From: Spartobacteria bacterium | GTDB taxonomy: Bacteria; Verrucomicrobiota; Verrucomicrobiia; Chthoniobacterales; UBA6821 | DNA: 64,000 nucleotides | Direction: 5' to 3' | NCBI GenBank assembly: GCA_947471565.1 | Contig: CANIVT010000004.1 | Location: forward strand, 62,001-126,000 | Shown here: piece after piece, positions 1 through 9,998 of the stretch | Layout: every line of letters starts with the position of its first letter | Numbering within the stretch: the first letter of the stretch is position 1 | The notes under the pieces: model-generated | The model's input: the letters and a program-made list of their open reading frames with translations, nothing else | What the model was told of the DNA's origin: nothing | Database searches by the model: none | Translations under genes and position numbers: made by a program

Positions 1-1
1 C

Positions 2-2299
2 AAAGGGGCCATCGAGAGAGCGAACGCCGACATGGTCACCAAGACCGCCATGATCGAGAGTCGCCTGCTGGCGGGGGACAAAAAACTCTTCGACGCATTC
101 CGAAAAGAATTCGAGTCATCATGCGTCCGCGGCAAGGAGAAGGACTACATCGCATTCCGAATCGAGAACCTGAAGGAACTGAGAGGACGCTACGGGGCCA
201 GCGTCTTCATGCAGGAGCCCAATATCAAATCGGGGTGCGGCGGCCTGCGTGACTACCAGAATCTCCTTTGGACCGGTGCTTTCCACTCTGGCGCGACCAC
301 CACGGCCAAGATGGTCGATCAGAAAATTCTCCGCGACAAGGAGCGCCGCTCGCTGGAGGAAGCCCATGATTTTCTGCTGCGCGTGCGCACGGAAATGCAC
401 TACCAGACCGGCCGCGCCTCGGATCAGCTCACTCTCCAGCTGCAGGGAAAGGTGGCCACCGCACTGGGTTATCCGGAAAAAAGCATCCTTCGCCGTTGTG
501 AGGCCTTCATGCGCGACTATTACAGCCATACGCGCACGGTTCACCTGGTAACGACACTGGCGCTGGCCCGGATCCGCGAGGAACGGGGCATGAAGCCCGG
601 CATCCTGGCCAAGTTCCTCGGGAAGCGGCCCGAGAAGGCCGGGGCGTTCGTGATCACCAACGGCGAGATCTACCCGACGGCCCGCGATATCTTCAACAAG
701 GAGCCGGCCCTCATGATGAAGGCCTTTCATCTTGCCCAGACCAGGGAGCTGGGGTTTTCCGCGGAACTTGGTGATCTTATCAAACGGCGCCTCCAACTTG
801 TCGACAGGACATACCGCTACGACAAGGAGATCCGCACCGTCTTCCTCTCGATCCTCTCATCAAAGGGACAGGTCGGCCGGATCCTGCGGCTCATGCATGA
901 CCTCGGTTTCCTCGGAAAATACCTTCCCGAGTTCGAGCCGCTGACCTGTCTCGTACAGCACGAGTTCTTCCACCGCTACACGGCCGACGAGCACACGCTC
1001 CGTTGTGTGGAGAAGATCGATGAACTGCTCTTCACCGCCAACCCGAAGCTGACGCGATACGGGGAGATTTTTCGCCATATCGGGGATGCCGCCGTGCTTT
1101 ATCTCGCGATGCTCCTACACGATGCAGGCAAAGCCGCCAATACCAAGAGGCACGAAGAGGCCAGCGCCCTCTCCGCCCAGCGAGTTGCACGACGGCTCCA
1201 ACTCACTCCCGCCCGGAAAAAAATGCTCATCACGTTGGTCTCCGACCATGGAGAAATGAGCGCCATGGCGCGGACGCGTAATGTGGAGGATCCGGCCACC
1301 GTCTCGGAATTCGCCGAAATTGTCCGCGATCCCGACATGCTCGACGCGCTGATGGTCATCACGCTCGCGGACGGGATGGGGACAAGCGACGAGGGATGGA
1401 GCGACTGGAAGGAGCAGATGGTCTGGCGGCTCTATCACCAGACCAAGGAATACATTGCCGACAGTGAAGGCTTCCTTGCCGAGCGCGCCCAGCGGCGCGA
1501 GGAACTCCACGGCGAGGTGACGCGATTGTTACCCGCTGAATTCACGGAGGAGTTGGAGGCACATTTTTCCGGAATGGAGGAACGCTATTTCCTGAGCCAC
1601 GACGCCCGCGAGATCGGTCGGCACATCCGGCTTTTCCGACGTTTCTTCACGGAGGGTCTCGGGAAAGAGGGGACCAATCTCGACGCCGTGGTCGAGTGGA
1701 TTGACCATGCCGAGGCCGGCCATGCCGAGGTACTCGTCTGCGGATGGGATCGGGAACGGCTCCTGGAGCGCATCTCCGCGGCATTCCTCGAGGCGGGAAT
1801 CAACATCCTTGGGGCTGACATCAACACGAGAGCCGACGGTCTTGTCCTCGATATCTTCCGCGTCTCCAACCACCGGAATGAACCACTTCCCAAACAGCGT
1901 GACCGAGACCGCTTTGAGAAGAGGCTCGAGGAATTGCTTTCCCTCCCCGGCAGCCGGGCTCTACCAAAGTCGAAACGGCCGGTCCATGTCCGTGAGGAGA
2001 CCGAGGAGGATGAGGAACTCCCCGTGTGGGTGGTCGTTAACAATAACGCCCACCCTGACAGCACGATTCTCGAGCTGCAGGCACCCGACAAGCTGGGGAC
2101 GCTCTACCATCTGCTGCGTGCAATTTCCCACGGAGGTATCGTGATCAAGTCGGCCCGCATCGCCACGGAAAGCCGCGCGGCACTGGATGCCTTCTACTTG
2201 GTGGACCGCCTCGGCCAGAAAATCACCGACCGCACCGATCTGCTATGGCTTGAGCGCCGGATCCGCACGGCGGTTCGGATGGCCGGGGACACCGCATGA
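2..2299 (+). CDS. glnD: [Protein-PII] uridylyltransferase GlnD, 5'-truncated by window edge
   Basis: This is the C-terminal 765 residues of GlnD, the bifunctional enzyme that uridylylates and de-uridylylates PII signalling proteins in response to glutamine. The reading frame is open to the left edge, so the start codon and most of the nucleotidyltransferase active site lie outside the window. Visible in order are the linker motif EPNIKSGCGGLRD of the GlnD family, an HD phosphohydrolase domain with LLHDAGKA, and two C-terminal ACT domains (around AEVLVCGWDRERLLERIS and ILELQAPDKLGTLYHLL) that sense glutamine. Family members are usually 850-950 aa, consistent with the missing N-terminus. The stop codon overlaps the next start by ATGA, so the downstream permease is probably translationally coupled. 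The identification is firm. Confidence 0.93.
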   Translation, partial: KGAIERANADMVTKTAMIESRLLAGDKKLFDAFRKEFESSCVRGKEKDYIAFRIENLKELRGRYGASVFMQEPNIKSGCGGLRDYQNLLWTGAFHSGATTTAKMVDQKILRDKERRSLEEAHDFLLRVRTEMHYQTGRASDQLTLQLQGKVATALGYPEKSILRRCEAFMRDYYSHTRTVHLVTTLALARIREERGMKPGILAKFLGKRPEKAGAFVITNGEIYPTARDIFNKEPALMMKAFHLAQTRELGFSAELGDLIKRRLQLVDRTYRYDKEIRTVFLSILSSKGQVGRILRLMHDLGFLGKYLPEFEPLTCLVQHEFFHRYTADEHTLRCVEKIDELLFTANPKLTRYGEIFRHIGDAAVLYLAMLLHDAGKAANTKRHEEASALSAQRVARRLQLTPARKKMLITLVSDHGEMSAMARTRNVEDPATVSEFAEIVRDPDMLDALMVITLADGMGTSDEGWSDWKEQMVWRLYHQTKEYIADSEGFLAERAQRREELHGEVTRLLPAEFTEELEAHFSGMEERYFLSHDAREIGRHIRLFRRFFTEGLGKEGTNLDAVVEWIDHAEAGHAEVLVCGWDRERLLERISAAFLEAGINILGADINTRADGLVLDIFRVSNHRNEPLPKQRDRDRFEKRLEELLSLPGSRALPKSKRPVHVREETEEDEELPVWVVVNNNAHPDSTILELQAPDKLGTLYHLLRAISHGGIVIKSARIATESRAALDAFYLVDRLGQKITDRTDLLWLERRIRTAVRMAGDTA

Positions 2300-4863
2300 G
2301 GTTCTCCACGCTGGCACTGCTGTGCTGGAGGGGGGCTGTGAGGCCACGCCTCAGGGACCCCGCGGCCACAGCAGCCGGAATCCTGAGCATCGCCTTGGGC
2401 GTTTCGGTGTTTCTCGCGGTGACGATTGCCAACCGCAGCGCGGTCGGAAGTTTCCGCAATGCATTCGGCATGGTCACCGGCCGAGCAGACCTCGAGATCC
2501 GCGGGAGAATTTCCGAGGAGATCCTGCCGCAGGTTCTCGCCATACCCGGGGTGACAGGTGCAACGCCGCTCGTGGAGGCGGTTCTGACGATCCCGGGATA
2601 TCCGGGCGAGTCGCTGAGGCTCGAGGGAATCGACCCGTTCACCGCACCTGGCCTACTCGGCTTTGAATCTCCGGCAGGCGGCACGGGATCATCGGCAGAC
2701 CTGACAGATTGGCTCGCAGGAAACGATCTCCTGGCTGTCAGCCCTGCGTTTCTCAAACAGCATGGCCTTCAAGCCGGCACCGTGATTTCGGTGCAAGGAC
2801 CCGGTGCTCCTCGGCCGATGCGTCTGACCACCATTCCCGAAAACGAAGGAATTTCCGCTGCCAATGTCGCTGCGACCGATATTGCCACCGCGCAGGAATG
2901 GGTCGGGAGACCGGGGGAGATCTCCGCGATCCTTCTCCGGCTTGATCCCGCTGCTAACCGGAGCGCCTTGGTCGCCCGTCTCCGGGACTTGGTTCCCGGT
3001 GATGTCAGCGTGGAGCCGCCGGCCAGACGGACAGGACGCGTGGAATCGATGATCGCGGCGTTCCGCCTGAACCTCACGGCCCTAAGCCTTGTCTCCTTGC
3101 TGGTCGGGATGTATTTCGTCGGGAACGCCGCACTTGCCTCCGTGGTGAGGCATCGCGTTTCCCTTGGAATCCTCAGGGCCGTCGGAACCGGCCGTCGGGA
3201 AATCATGGCGCTGGTCCTTGCCGAGGCAAGTCTCACCGGGATCGCCGGAGCCGTGGCGGGGTTAATTCTCTCCCGCCCGCTAGCCGGCATCATGGCGGCC
3301 CCCGTGGCCCGCACGGTCAGCGCCTTGTACCTCCCGGTCGATGCACACGGCGGATGGCCCACTGTGGTGGAAGCCGCAGCAGGTGTGGCTGCAGGTCTCG
3401 CGGCGGCGCTGGTCGCAGCATGGATTCCTGCACGGCAGGCGGCACGCCTCGATCCCACGCGGATTCTCCATCCCGGAACGGCCCCGGAAATTTTCCGCGT
3501 TAGGTCGGGCCTTCTGGCCGGATGGGGTGGCGTCGTGCTCTGTTTAGCGTTCCTTGCGGCCCTCGCGGCGCTGAACGGACTCTCCTCGCTGTTCGGCTTT
3601 GCGGCGGCTTTTTTGGTGCTGGCCGGCGGATCGCTTGTCGTCCCGGCCGCCATGCACCAGGCCGCCAGGGTTGGCCGGAGCCTCCCGCTGCACGGATCCG
3701 GAGGGGCCCTGCTCCGGCTTTCCCTCGGTCAGACGCTCCGCGCCATGCATCGGACCGCACCGACGGCTGCAGCGCTTGCGGCCGCGGCAGCCATGACCGT
3801 GGGGATAGGGGTCATGATCCATTCTTTCCGCGGAAGCGTGGTCGAGTGGGTGGGGCGGACACTGGCGGCGGATCTGTTCATCGCGCCCGCCGCCAACGAG
3901 CTTGTGGGTCTGGAACACACCCTGCCAAGCGATGCCGCGACATGGTGGTCGGCTCGTACCGACGTCGAGTCGGTCGGGACATTCCGCGAATTCGAGGCAC
4001 GGTCAACACATGGCGAGTCGGTTACGCTGGGACTGGTTGAGGGACCAGCCCGGGGAGCGGTCGATTTTCTGCACGGGGATTCGGAGAATAAGCGAGAGGC
4101 CATCGAGAGGGGCGGTTGTACGGCCCTCTCGGAAAGTCTGGCCCGCCGTTTGGGTTTGGCTCCGGGTGGAGAACTCGTGCTTGCAGGTCCTCATGGCCCC
4201 GTCCGCCTCAAGATTCTGGATCTCTACCGCGACTATACCCGCGATCGGGGTATCGCCATGGTTGGGGCGACTGCATTCAGGTCGGGATGGGCGGTCCCGG
4301 GAGAGCATTCGCTGGCCATCAAGTTCCGGCCGGAAACCAACGTCGATCAACGGGAAGCTGCGAAGCGTGCATTTCTCCATGCCTATGGCGGACAGGAAGC
4401 TTTCGCCTGTTACGCCAACGCGACGCTTCGGGAACGGATCCTTGCCATCTTCGACCAAACCTTCGCTGTCACTGCCATCTTGCGATCGATTGCTGTTGCT
4501 GTCGCCGTGGGGGGTGTCTTGTTGACGCTCGGGATTCTGGTGCTGGAAAGGACGCGGGATCTTGGCGTCCTGCGTGCCATCGGGGCGTCGCGGACGCAGG
4601 TGTCGCATCTGATGCTGGTGGAGGCGGGATTCCTTGGTCTGGTTTCCAGCGGGGTGGGCCTTCTCTCGGGAATCGGGCTGGCGCTTGTCCTGACATTCGT
4701 GATCAATAGGGTCTTCTTCGGATGGACCATTGATCTTTCTTTTCCGTGGTGGGAATTGGCCGCCCTTCCGTTCTGGATGACGGCCACTGCTCTGGTGGCC
4801 GGCGTGTTTCCAGCCCTTCGAGCCGCAGAGGTGGCACCCGCCGCCGCCCTTCGCATGGAATAA
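2296..4863 (+). CDS. FtsX/MacB-type ABC transporter permease (large, duplicated)
   Basis: An 855-residue integral membrane permease of the FtsX/LolC superfamily. It has an N-terminal transmembrane helix (about 20-45), a periplasmic MacB-like region, and a first three-helix FtsX core (about 255-380) with the HRVSLGILRAVGTGRREI coupling segment. A middle pair of helices and a second periplasmic domain follow, then a second FtsX core near the C-terminus with ERTRDLGVLRAIGASRTQV. This duplicated layout matches putative lipoprotein or lipid-exporting ABC permeases of 800-850 aa. No ATPase gene is adjacent, so the partner must be elsewhere or the protein could be recruited by another ATPase. It starts inside the glnD stop (ATGA overlap). 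The substrate is unknown. Confidence 0.85.
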   Translation: MRFSTLALLCWRGAVRPRLRDPAATAAGILSIALGVSVFLAVTIANRSAVGSFRNAFGMVTGRADLEIRGRISEEILPQVLAIPGVTGATPLVEAVLTIPGYPGESLRLEGIDPFTAPGLLGFESPAGGTGSSADLTDWLAGNDLLAVSPAFLKQHGLQAGTVISVQGPGAPRPMRLTTIPENEGISAANVAATDIATAQEWVGRPGEISAILLRLDPAANRSALVARLRDLVPGDVSVEPPARRTGRVESMIAAFRLNLTALSLVSLLVGMYFVGNAALASVVRHRVSLGILRAVGTGRREIMALVLAEASLTGIAGAVAGLILSRPLAGIMAAPVARTVSALYLPVDAHGGWPTVVEAAAGVAAGLAAALVAAWIPARQAARLDPTRILHPGTAPEIFRVRSGLLAGWGGVVLCLAFLAALAALNGLSSLFGFAAAFLVLAGGSLVVPAAMHQAARVGRSLPLHGSGGALLRLSLGQTLRAMHRTAPTAAALAAAAAMTVGIGVMIHSFRGSVVEWVGRTLAADLFIAPAANELVGLEHTLPSDAATWWSARTDVESVGTFREFEARSTHGESVTLGLVEGPARGAVDFLHGDSENKREAIERGGCTALSESLARRLGLAPGGELVLAGPHGPVRLKILDLYRDYTRDRGIAMVGATAFRSGWAVPGEHSLAIKFRPETNVDQREAAKRAFLHAYGGQEAFACYANATLRERILAIFDQTFAVTAILRSIAVAVAVGGVLLTLGILVLERTRDLGVLRAIGASRTQVSHLMLVEAGFLGLVSSGVGLLSGIGLALVLTFVINRVFFGWTIDLSFPWWELAALPFWMTATALVAGVFPALRAAEVAPAAALRME

Positions 4864-4946
4864 AGGGGCAACACCCCGAAAAAAGTGCCGACACCCTACT
4901 TTTCTCTTAAAACAGGGAGAAAATCAGAAATTTTTACGAAAACAAC

Positions 4947-4974
4947 TTGCATGTCGGGAGAAAACCCATAAGAT
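4947..4974 (+). promoter_or_regulatory. Candidate sigma70-type promoter upstream of the TamB-like gene
   Basis: A TTGCAT element is followed after 16 bases by TAAGAT in an AT-rich part of the 257-base gap between the permease and the TamB-like gene. The match to consensus is moderate, and promoter rules for this phylum are less well known. A transcript starting here would carry about 140 bases of leader containing the hairpin at 5007-5040. Confidence 0.35.
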
Positions 4975-5006
4975 TCTCTTATTGAAAGATTGTTCTGGGG
5001 GGAACA

Positions 5007-5040
5007 ACAGGCCGTCGTACCATATGGTGCGGCGGCCTGT
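5007..5040 (+). terminator. Long inverted repeat, terminator-like or leader hairpin
   Basis: Thirty-four bases form an almost perfect inverted repeat (ACAGGCCG...CGGCCTGT) around the palindromic centre ACCATATGGT, with G-U compatible mismatches as expected for an RNA hairpin. It is followed by ATCTTTT, a weak U-tract. It could end transcription of the glnD-permease operon or act in the leader of the downstream gene. The sequence does not decide between these. Confidence 0.4.
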
Positions 5041-5120
5041 ATCTTTTCCGGGGTTTGTCAGGGAATTCGCTCTTTTGTCGGGTCAAGGCAACGGCGAGTG
5101 GTTAGCCTCCCTTCCTGCCG

Positions 5121-8100
5121 ATGACCACCTTGTCCCAACCCGCTGAAACAGCCGGTTCCGACCATCCCCCGGCACGTTCGGGCACTCCGACTGCTTGGAT
5201 GGCGCTGGGTCTCGTGTCACTCCTAGTGGCTGGCTGGATGTTTGCCGATCAGATCGTGTGCGGCGCGATCAGGACAGGAGCCACCGTCTGGACATGGAAG
5301 CGGGGAGAGATTCTCCGCATCGGACGCCTTGATTTCGACGGGGCCGGGAGCCTGAGGGCGACCGACATTGAATGGTCGCGCGGAAAAAGCGAACACCGCA
5401 GCACACTCCGGTGCGAGATGGCGATCCTGACGCCCGCAACGATCCGAGACCTGATCTTGCCGCGCTCGGGGCACGACCGGCTCTGGATCCGGGAACTTTG
5501 GCTCGCAAAGACCCGCCTGCTCCTCGACTCGCGCGTGGAAAAAACGGCTACGGGTTCTGAACCCCCGGCTAAAAATGAGTCGTACGCCTTGCCTTCCGTT
5601 CTGCTTCCGGGATCGCTTTATGCCGGACCCGTCGAGGCCGTCTTCATTGGGGAGACGGGACGGCTTGCGATCCACGACCTGCGCCTCGATCTTCCCTCCC
5701 GATGGACAGGTCGCCTTGCTTTTCGAGCTGCGGAGGCGGATCTCGGGGCGGGACACCGGGTGATCCCCGCGAGTACCGCCAGGGCCTATTGGGAACCCGG
5801 TTCGCTGAGGATCGGAAGCCTCCCGTTGGGCGAGGGGCTCTCGCTTGGAGAACTCACGCTCCGGCTCCTCCCCCAGCGACTTGATTTCGGTCTCCGGGGA
5901 ACGATTGGCAAAGGGTTGATCCGCGGGGATGGATCAATCGATGGTAAAAACCAGCTCGAGGTCACACTCGTTGGCGAACAACTCTCGATCGAAGCGGTCG
6001 CGGGACTGATGCCCGGTCCGGCTAAAGCCGCCGGAATGATCAATCAGGCACGACTTTCGTTCAGGGGCGATCTTCAAAAGCCGATGGACGCCGACGGATC
6101 GATCCGGCTTGTGGGCAGGAATTTCCGCTGGGAAGGCCGGGGATGGGAATCACTCCGGCTGGCGGCCGCCATGACCGGCCGGAACCTGACCCTTTCGGAA
6201 TTGGCCCTGCGTCAGGGGGAGAATGAGCTGGTGGCCGAGGGCCACAGCAGTCTCCCCGGCGACTGGCATGCACTGCTTCGAGCGCCTTTCACTGCAAACT
6301 TTCGAGCCTCGTTGACCGATGCGGGAACCCTTGCCTCTTTGTTCGGGCCTGATGCCTCGTTACTCGGCGGATCGCTTTATCTCGATGGCTCGGTTCGCGG
6401 AGCCGATAACAAGGCGGAGGGGTACTGCAACTTCTCCGGTCTCGGCACCACATTCCGCCGCCTGACGGTGGATTGGATCAAAGGGTGCCTGCTCTTCGAG
6501 GGTCCCTCCACCCACATGCCCTATGCCGAGGCAGCCGCCGGACAGGATCGGATTTCACTGAGCGGATGGTCGGTGGATAACAGCCGCCCCCATGCCTATC
6601 AGGGAGAGGCTGACGTTGCGGTAAAGGATCTTGCCCGTCGGCTCGGCGAGCTGGGGGTTCCTGTCGCACCCAACATCGGGGTCGGCGCCCTCGCAGGATC
6701 GTGGAAGGGTGGAGGTGACATGAACGCCCATCACGGGGAGTTCCAGGTCCGATTCACGGAATGGATCAGCAACTGGACCAAGGGGGGAGTCTCCGGAACC
6801 GCCGAGGGAACGTACGACCCTTCCGGCCTGAAACTGGGCAAAGTGCAGATGATCCAGGATGATCTCACCTTGTCGTTGGGGCTGACGGCGACCAGGCAGC
6901 GACTCGATCTCTCGTCCATCAACGTGGTGAGGTCCGCATCCAAAAAGCCGATGGCATCGGGAGAGATCACCCTTCCACTGGATCTGATGGATCTCTGGAC
7001 TGGAGGAGATCCGGTCAAGACGCTTGCCATGGACCAACCGATGAGCGTGAAGCTGGTGGCCGATGGACTCCGAGCCGAGCAATTGGCGGAACTACTGGGT
7101 CAGAAAAAATCCTGCTCAGGAAAGCTCGGGGGATGGATTACTGCCGGCGGAACACCTGCAGTTCCTGAGCTGAACGGAACGGTGGCCATCGCTGGATTCT
7201 CACCGGATGCCGGATCACTGTCAGGCGAACTATCGTTGGATCTTCGCTCCGCCGCAGGAGAAACGACGGTCACGGTCCATCAGAAAAACGGAACCGAGGT
7301 CTTGGATGGCGAATACACCCTTCCGCTCAAGCTGGCCAAAACCGAGGGCAAACTCGTTCCCGATACTGCGGCAAAAATGAAGGGGTTCCTACGGTTGAAC
7401 ACACTGCCCCTGGACGGATGGGTTTCGATGCTGACGGGATCCCCCGCAAGCGCGGTCAAGAATATCACGGCCAATGGAGAGGCGACCTTTTCAGGTACGG
7501 TCGGCCAGCCGATGGCCCAAGGTCACCTAGAGATAAAGGCCTCCAAGGCCGATCTGTCGGCTCCCCATCAACTTGAGAACCTTTCGCTCCCACTCACGAT
7601 CTCCAACACGGTCGCCACCATCGGACAGGGAACAGCAAGTTACCAAGGACAGCCGGTGGCTCTCTCGGGATCCGCCGACTGGTCCGCAGGGATGGCCTCA
7701 CCCAAACTTACCCTGAGGATCAGCGGAACGAACCTTCCCCTCGAGTTGGCACCCGGTCTTCCGGCTACGGCCACGGCCGATCTGACATACGCGTGGAAGT
7801 CCTCCTCACCCGCAGTCTTGGGTGGAAAGCTCCTGATCGATCCCGTGCGAGCTGATTTGGCGAGACGCATCGCGCCGGCCTTCTGCCCACCGGCGTTCGT
7901 GATGGCTTTGAACCTGCCCTCTGCAGGTACGAACGCCGCGACACAATGGGATCTCCATCTGTCGATGGCCACCAATGCCCCGGTATCGGAGGGGCCGAGC
8001 GTTGACATCAACCTGCATCTCACCGGGAGCAGCATCATCCCAACGATGGTGGGAAGCATCACCGCGAACGAACAGACCCTGCGCCTGCCGGGAGGACGGT

Positions 8101-8492
8101 TCGACCTACCGAGCGCCACGGTGACCTTTACCAAGCAGGGTACCAGTCTCTCGGGAACAGCCACTGGCATCACGGCCGCCGGGCTGGGCGCCCTTCAGCT
8201 CGGCGGGAGTCTCGAAAACCCCACGGCGGCGATCGATGCGGCAGGCGGAAGCACCGCCGCAGACTGGATCCTTGCCTGCAGCATGCCGTCACGACATTTG
8301 GCGCCGCCTGTGATGCTAGCCTGGCTCCGTCAACAGATGATCCTACCCATCCCTGCGCGTCCTTGGAGCACGCGCGTGCAGACCGAAGCCAATCCCGCCG
8401 CCCTCGGGTTTTACGGGACACCCTGGATTTGGAATTTTCTTCCCGCTACTTCCGTGGGATCCGGGGAACAACCCGCAACGATGACACGATGA
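5121..8492 (+). CDS. TamB/AsmA-like envelope protein
   Basis: A 1123-residue protein with one N-terminal membrane anchor (about residues 27-45) followed by a long region of short amphipathic beta segments, the organisation of AsmA/TamB-type intermembrane lipid-transfer proteins. The C-terminal 200 residues resemble the TamB C-terminal domain, with alternating strands around PGGRFDLPSATVTFTKQG. Family members bridge the inner and outer membranes and affect lipid transport or outer-membrane protein insertion. It is shorter than E. coli TamB (about 1250 aa), and no TamA partner is next to it. The stop overlaps the yicC start by ATGA. The architecture is clear, but sequence identity to characterised members cannot be judged here. 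Confidence 0.65.
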   Translation: MTTLSQPAETAGSDHPPARSGTPTAWMALGLVSLLVAGWMFADQIVCGAIRTGATVWTWKRGEILRIGRLDFDGAGSLRATDIEWSRGKSEHRSTLRCEMAILTPATIRDLILPRSGHDRLWIRELWLAKTRLLLDSRVEKTATGSEPPAKNESYALPSVLLPGSLYAGPVEAVFIGETGRLAIHDLRLDLPSRWTGRLAFRAAEADLGAGHRVIPASTARAYWEPGSLRIGSLPLGEGLSLGELTLRLLPQRLDFGLRGTIGKGLIRGDGSIDGKNQLEVTLVGEQLSIEAVAGLMPGPAKAAGMINQARLSFRGDLQKPMDADGSIRLVGRNFRWEGRGWESLRLAAAMTGRNLTLSELALRQGENELVAEGHSSLPGDWHALLRAPFTANFRASLTDAGTLASLFGPDASLLGGSLYLDGSVRGADNKAEGYCNFSGLGTTFRRLTVDWIKGCLLFEGPSTHMPYAEAAAGQDRISLSGWSVDNSRPHAYQGEADVAVKDLARRLGELGVPVAPNIGVGALAGSWKGGGDMNAHHGEFQVRFTEWISNWTKGGVSGTAEGTYDPSGLKLGKVQMIQDDLTLSLGLTATRQRLDLSSINVVRSASKKPMASGEITLPLDLMDLWTGGDPVKTLAMDQPMSVKLVADGLRAEQLAELLGQKKSCSGKLGGWITAGGTPAVPELNGTVAIAGFSPDAGSLSGELSLDLRSAAGETTVTVHQKNGTEVLDGEYTLPLKLAKTEGKLVPDTAAKMKGFLRLNTLPLDGWVSMLTGSPASAVKNITANGEATFSGTVGQPMAQGHLEIKASKADLSAPHQLENLSLPLTISNTVATIGQGTASYQGQPVALSGSADWSAGMASPKLTLRISGTNLPLELAPGLPATATADLTYAWKSSSPAVLGGKLLIDPVRADLARRIAPAFCPPAFVMALNLPSAGTNAATQWDLHLSMATNAPVSEGPSVDINLHLTGSSIIPTMVGSITANEQTLRLPGGRFDLPSATVTFTKQGTSLSGTATGITAAGLGALQLGGSLENPTAAIDAAGGSTAADWILACSMPSRHLAPPVMLAWLRQQMILPIPARPWSTRVQTEANPAALGFYGTPWIWNFLPATSVGSGEQPATMTR

Positions 8493-9370
8493 AAAGCATG
8501 ACCGGACACGGCAGGGGAAACGCGACAGCGGGAGGGTGGCGCTGCGCTGCCGAGTGTGCCTCCGTGAACCGCAAGGGAATCGAGATCGCGGTGGCGCTTC
8601 CCAAGCCGCTTGCGATTTTGGAAAGCAGGATTCGCGAGGAGGTGCAGCGCACCGTGCATCGCGGACGGATCAACGTCTCGCTCGCTATCGAGCCCACCGG
8701 TTCATCCCCAACCAGCGAGAGCATCGTTGACCGCTCGGCGGCACGCCGGGCCCTCGGCGACCTGCAAACCCTGAGGGATGAACTGCAGCTGCCGGGGGAG
8801 ATCACGATCGAACTGCTGCTGCGGTCGCCCGGCGTCCTGCGTGCCGCCGCGGAGGAAACACCGGATCCAGAGACGCTCTGGCCCGCGGTCCAGCAGGCAT
8901 TGCAGCAGGCGCTTGAGCGCATGGGAGCAATGAGGAGCAAGGAAGGGGCCCATCTCGTCGCCGACCTTCTCAAGCGGGTGAAGCTCCTTGAGTCCGCGGC
9001 CAAGGCCATCCGGACACGAGTCCCTGCCGTGATCAGACAACGGCGCGACGCCTTGCGCGCACGTCTCGAGGAGCTTGGGGCCCCGACGCCCGTGAACGAC
9101 CCGGCGCTTGCCCGCGAGCTGGCCTTTGCCGCGGAGCGAAGCGACATCACGGAGGAACTGACCCGTCTCGAGAGCCACTTTGCGCAGTGCCGCGAGGCGC
9201 TTGCCGGGAGCGAACCGGCGGGGAGGACGCTCGACTACCTCGCACAGGAGATGTTCCGTGAGTTCAACACGCTGGGCAACAAGGCCGGCGACGCGGCCAT
9301 TTCCCGTCGGGTCGTGCAATCGAAGGCGGAGCTTGATAGGATCCGCGAACAGACCGCCAACCTTGAATAA
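8489..9370 (+). CDS. yicC: YicC family endoribonuclease
   Basis: A 293-residue YicC/YloC-family protein beginning MKSMTGHGRG, the hallmark N-terminus. The conserved C-terminal DUF1732 part shows ARELAFAAERSDITEEL and EMFREFNTLGNKAGDAAI. YicC proteins are RNases implicated in small-RNA turnover. The start at 8489 was chosen because it gives the conserved N-terminus and overlaps the upstream stop by ATGA; a longer in-frame extension inside the upstream gene is spurious. Gmk follows directly, the classical yicC-gmk arrangement. Confidence 0.93.
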   Translation: MKSMTGHGRGNATAGGWRCAAECASVNRKGIEIAVALPKPLAILESRIREEVQRTVHRGRINVSLAIEPTGSSPTSESIVDRSAARRALGDLQTLRDELQLPGEITIELLLRSPGVLRAAAEETPDPETLWPAVQQALQQALERMGAMRSKEGAHLVADLLKRVKLLESAAKAIRTRVPAVIRQRRDALRARLEELGAPTPVNDPALARELAFAAERSDITEELTRLESHFAQCREALAGSEPAGRTLDYLAQEMFREFNTLGNKAGDAAISRRVVQSKAELDRIREQTANLE

Positions 9371-9998
9371 CACCCCGCTCCAGTTTCGCCGCACCGGCAT
9401 CCTCTTTGTTATTTCGGCCCCGTCGGGGGCCGGGAAGACAACGCTCTGCACGGCGCTGCGTCAGAAACCCGACTTTGTCTGGTCGGTCTCCTGCACCACG
9501 CGCTCCCCGCGTTCGGGGGAGGTGGATGGGGAGGACTACCATTTCCTTTCGCCGGAAGACTTTGCCTCCCGACTTGCCAACGGGGAGTTCCTGGAACATG
9601 CCGAGGTCCACGGAAATCACTACGGCACACTCAAGGCCCCCGTTCTGGAGAATCTCCGCAACGGCATCGACGTCCTGCTCGATATCGACACCCGGGGCGC
9701 TGCGAATATCCGTGCTTGCGGCGACCCTCTTATCCTCAGGGCATTGGCCGATGTGTTTTTACTTCCTCCCGACCTAGAGGAGCTTCGTCGGAGGCTTCTG
9801 CGTCGCGGCACCGAGACCGAGGACCAGGTGGAGATCCGCATGCGCAACGCTGCCAGGGAAATGGAGTGCTGGCGCGATTACAGGTACACGATCCTCAATG
9901 GGTCGATGGAAGAGAACATCGACAAGTTCCGCGCTATCATGCGAGCCGAGCGGTATCTCACCCGCCGCATGACCGCAGTGAGCCCCACCACCGCATGA
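9363..9998 (+). CDS. gmk: Guanylate kinase
   Basis: Guanylate kinase converts GMP and ATP to GDP and ADP. The 211-residue product carries the P-loop APSGAGKTT, the GMP-binding segment TTRSPRSGEVDGEDYHF and the lid and adenine regions (RLLRRGTETEDQVEIRMRNA). No ATG lies upstream of the P-loop in this frame. The most plausible start is the TTG at 9363, which overlaps the yicC stop and leaves a normal-length N-terminus. There is no clear Shine-Dalgarno sequence, so initiation is probably coupled to yicC. The stop overlaps the coaC start. Confidence 0.93.
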   Translation: MNNTPLQFRRTGILFVISAPSGAGKTTLCTALRQKPDFVWSVSCTTRSPRSGEVDGEDYHFLSPEDFASRLANGEFLEHAEVHGNHYGTLKAPVLENLRNGIDVLLDIDTRGAANIRACGDPLILRALADVFLLPPDLEELRRRLLRRGTETEDQVEIRMRNAAREMECWRDYRYTILNGSMEENIDKFRAIMRAERYLTRRMTAVSPTTA

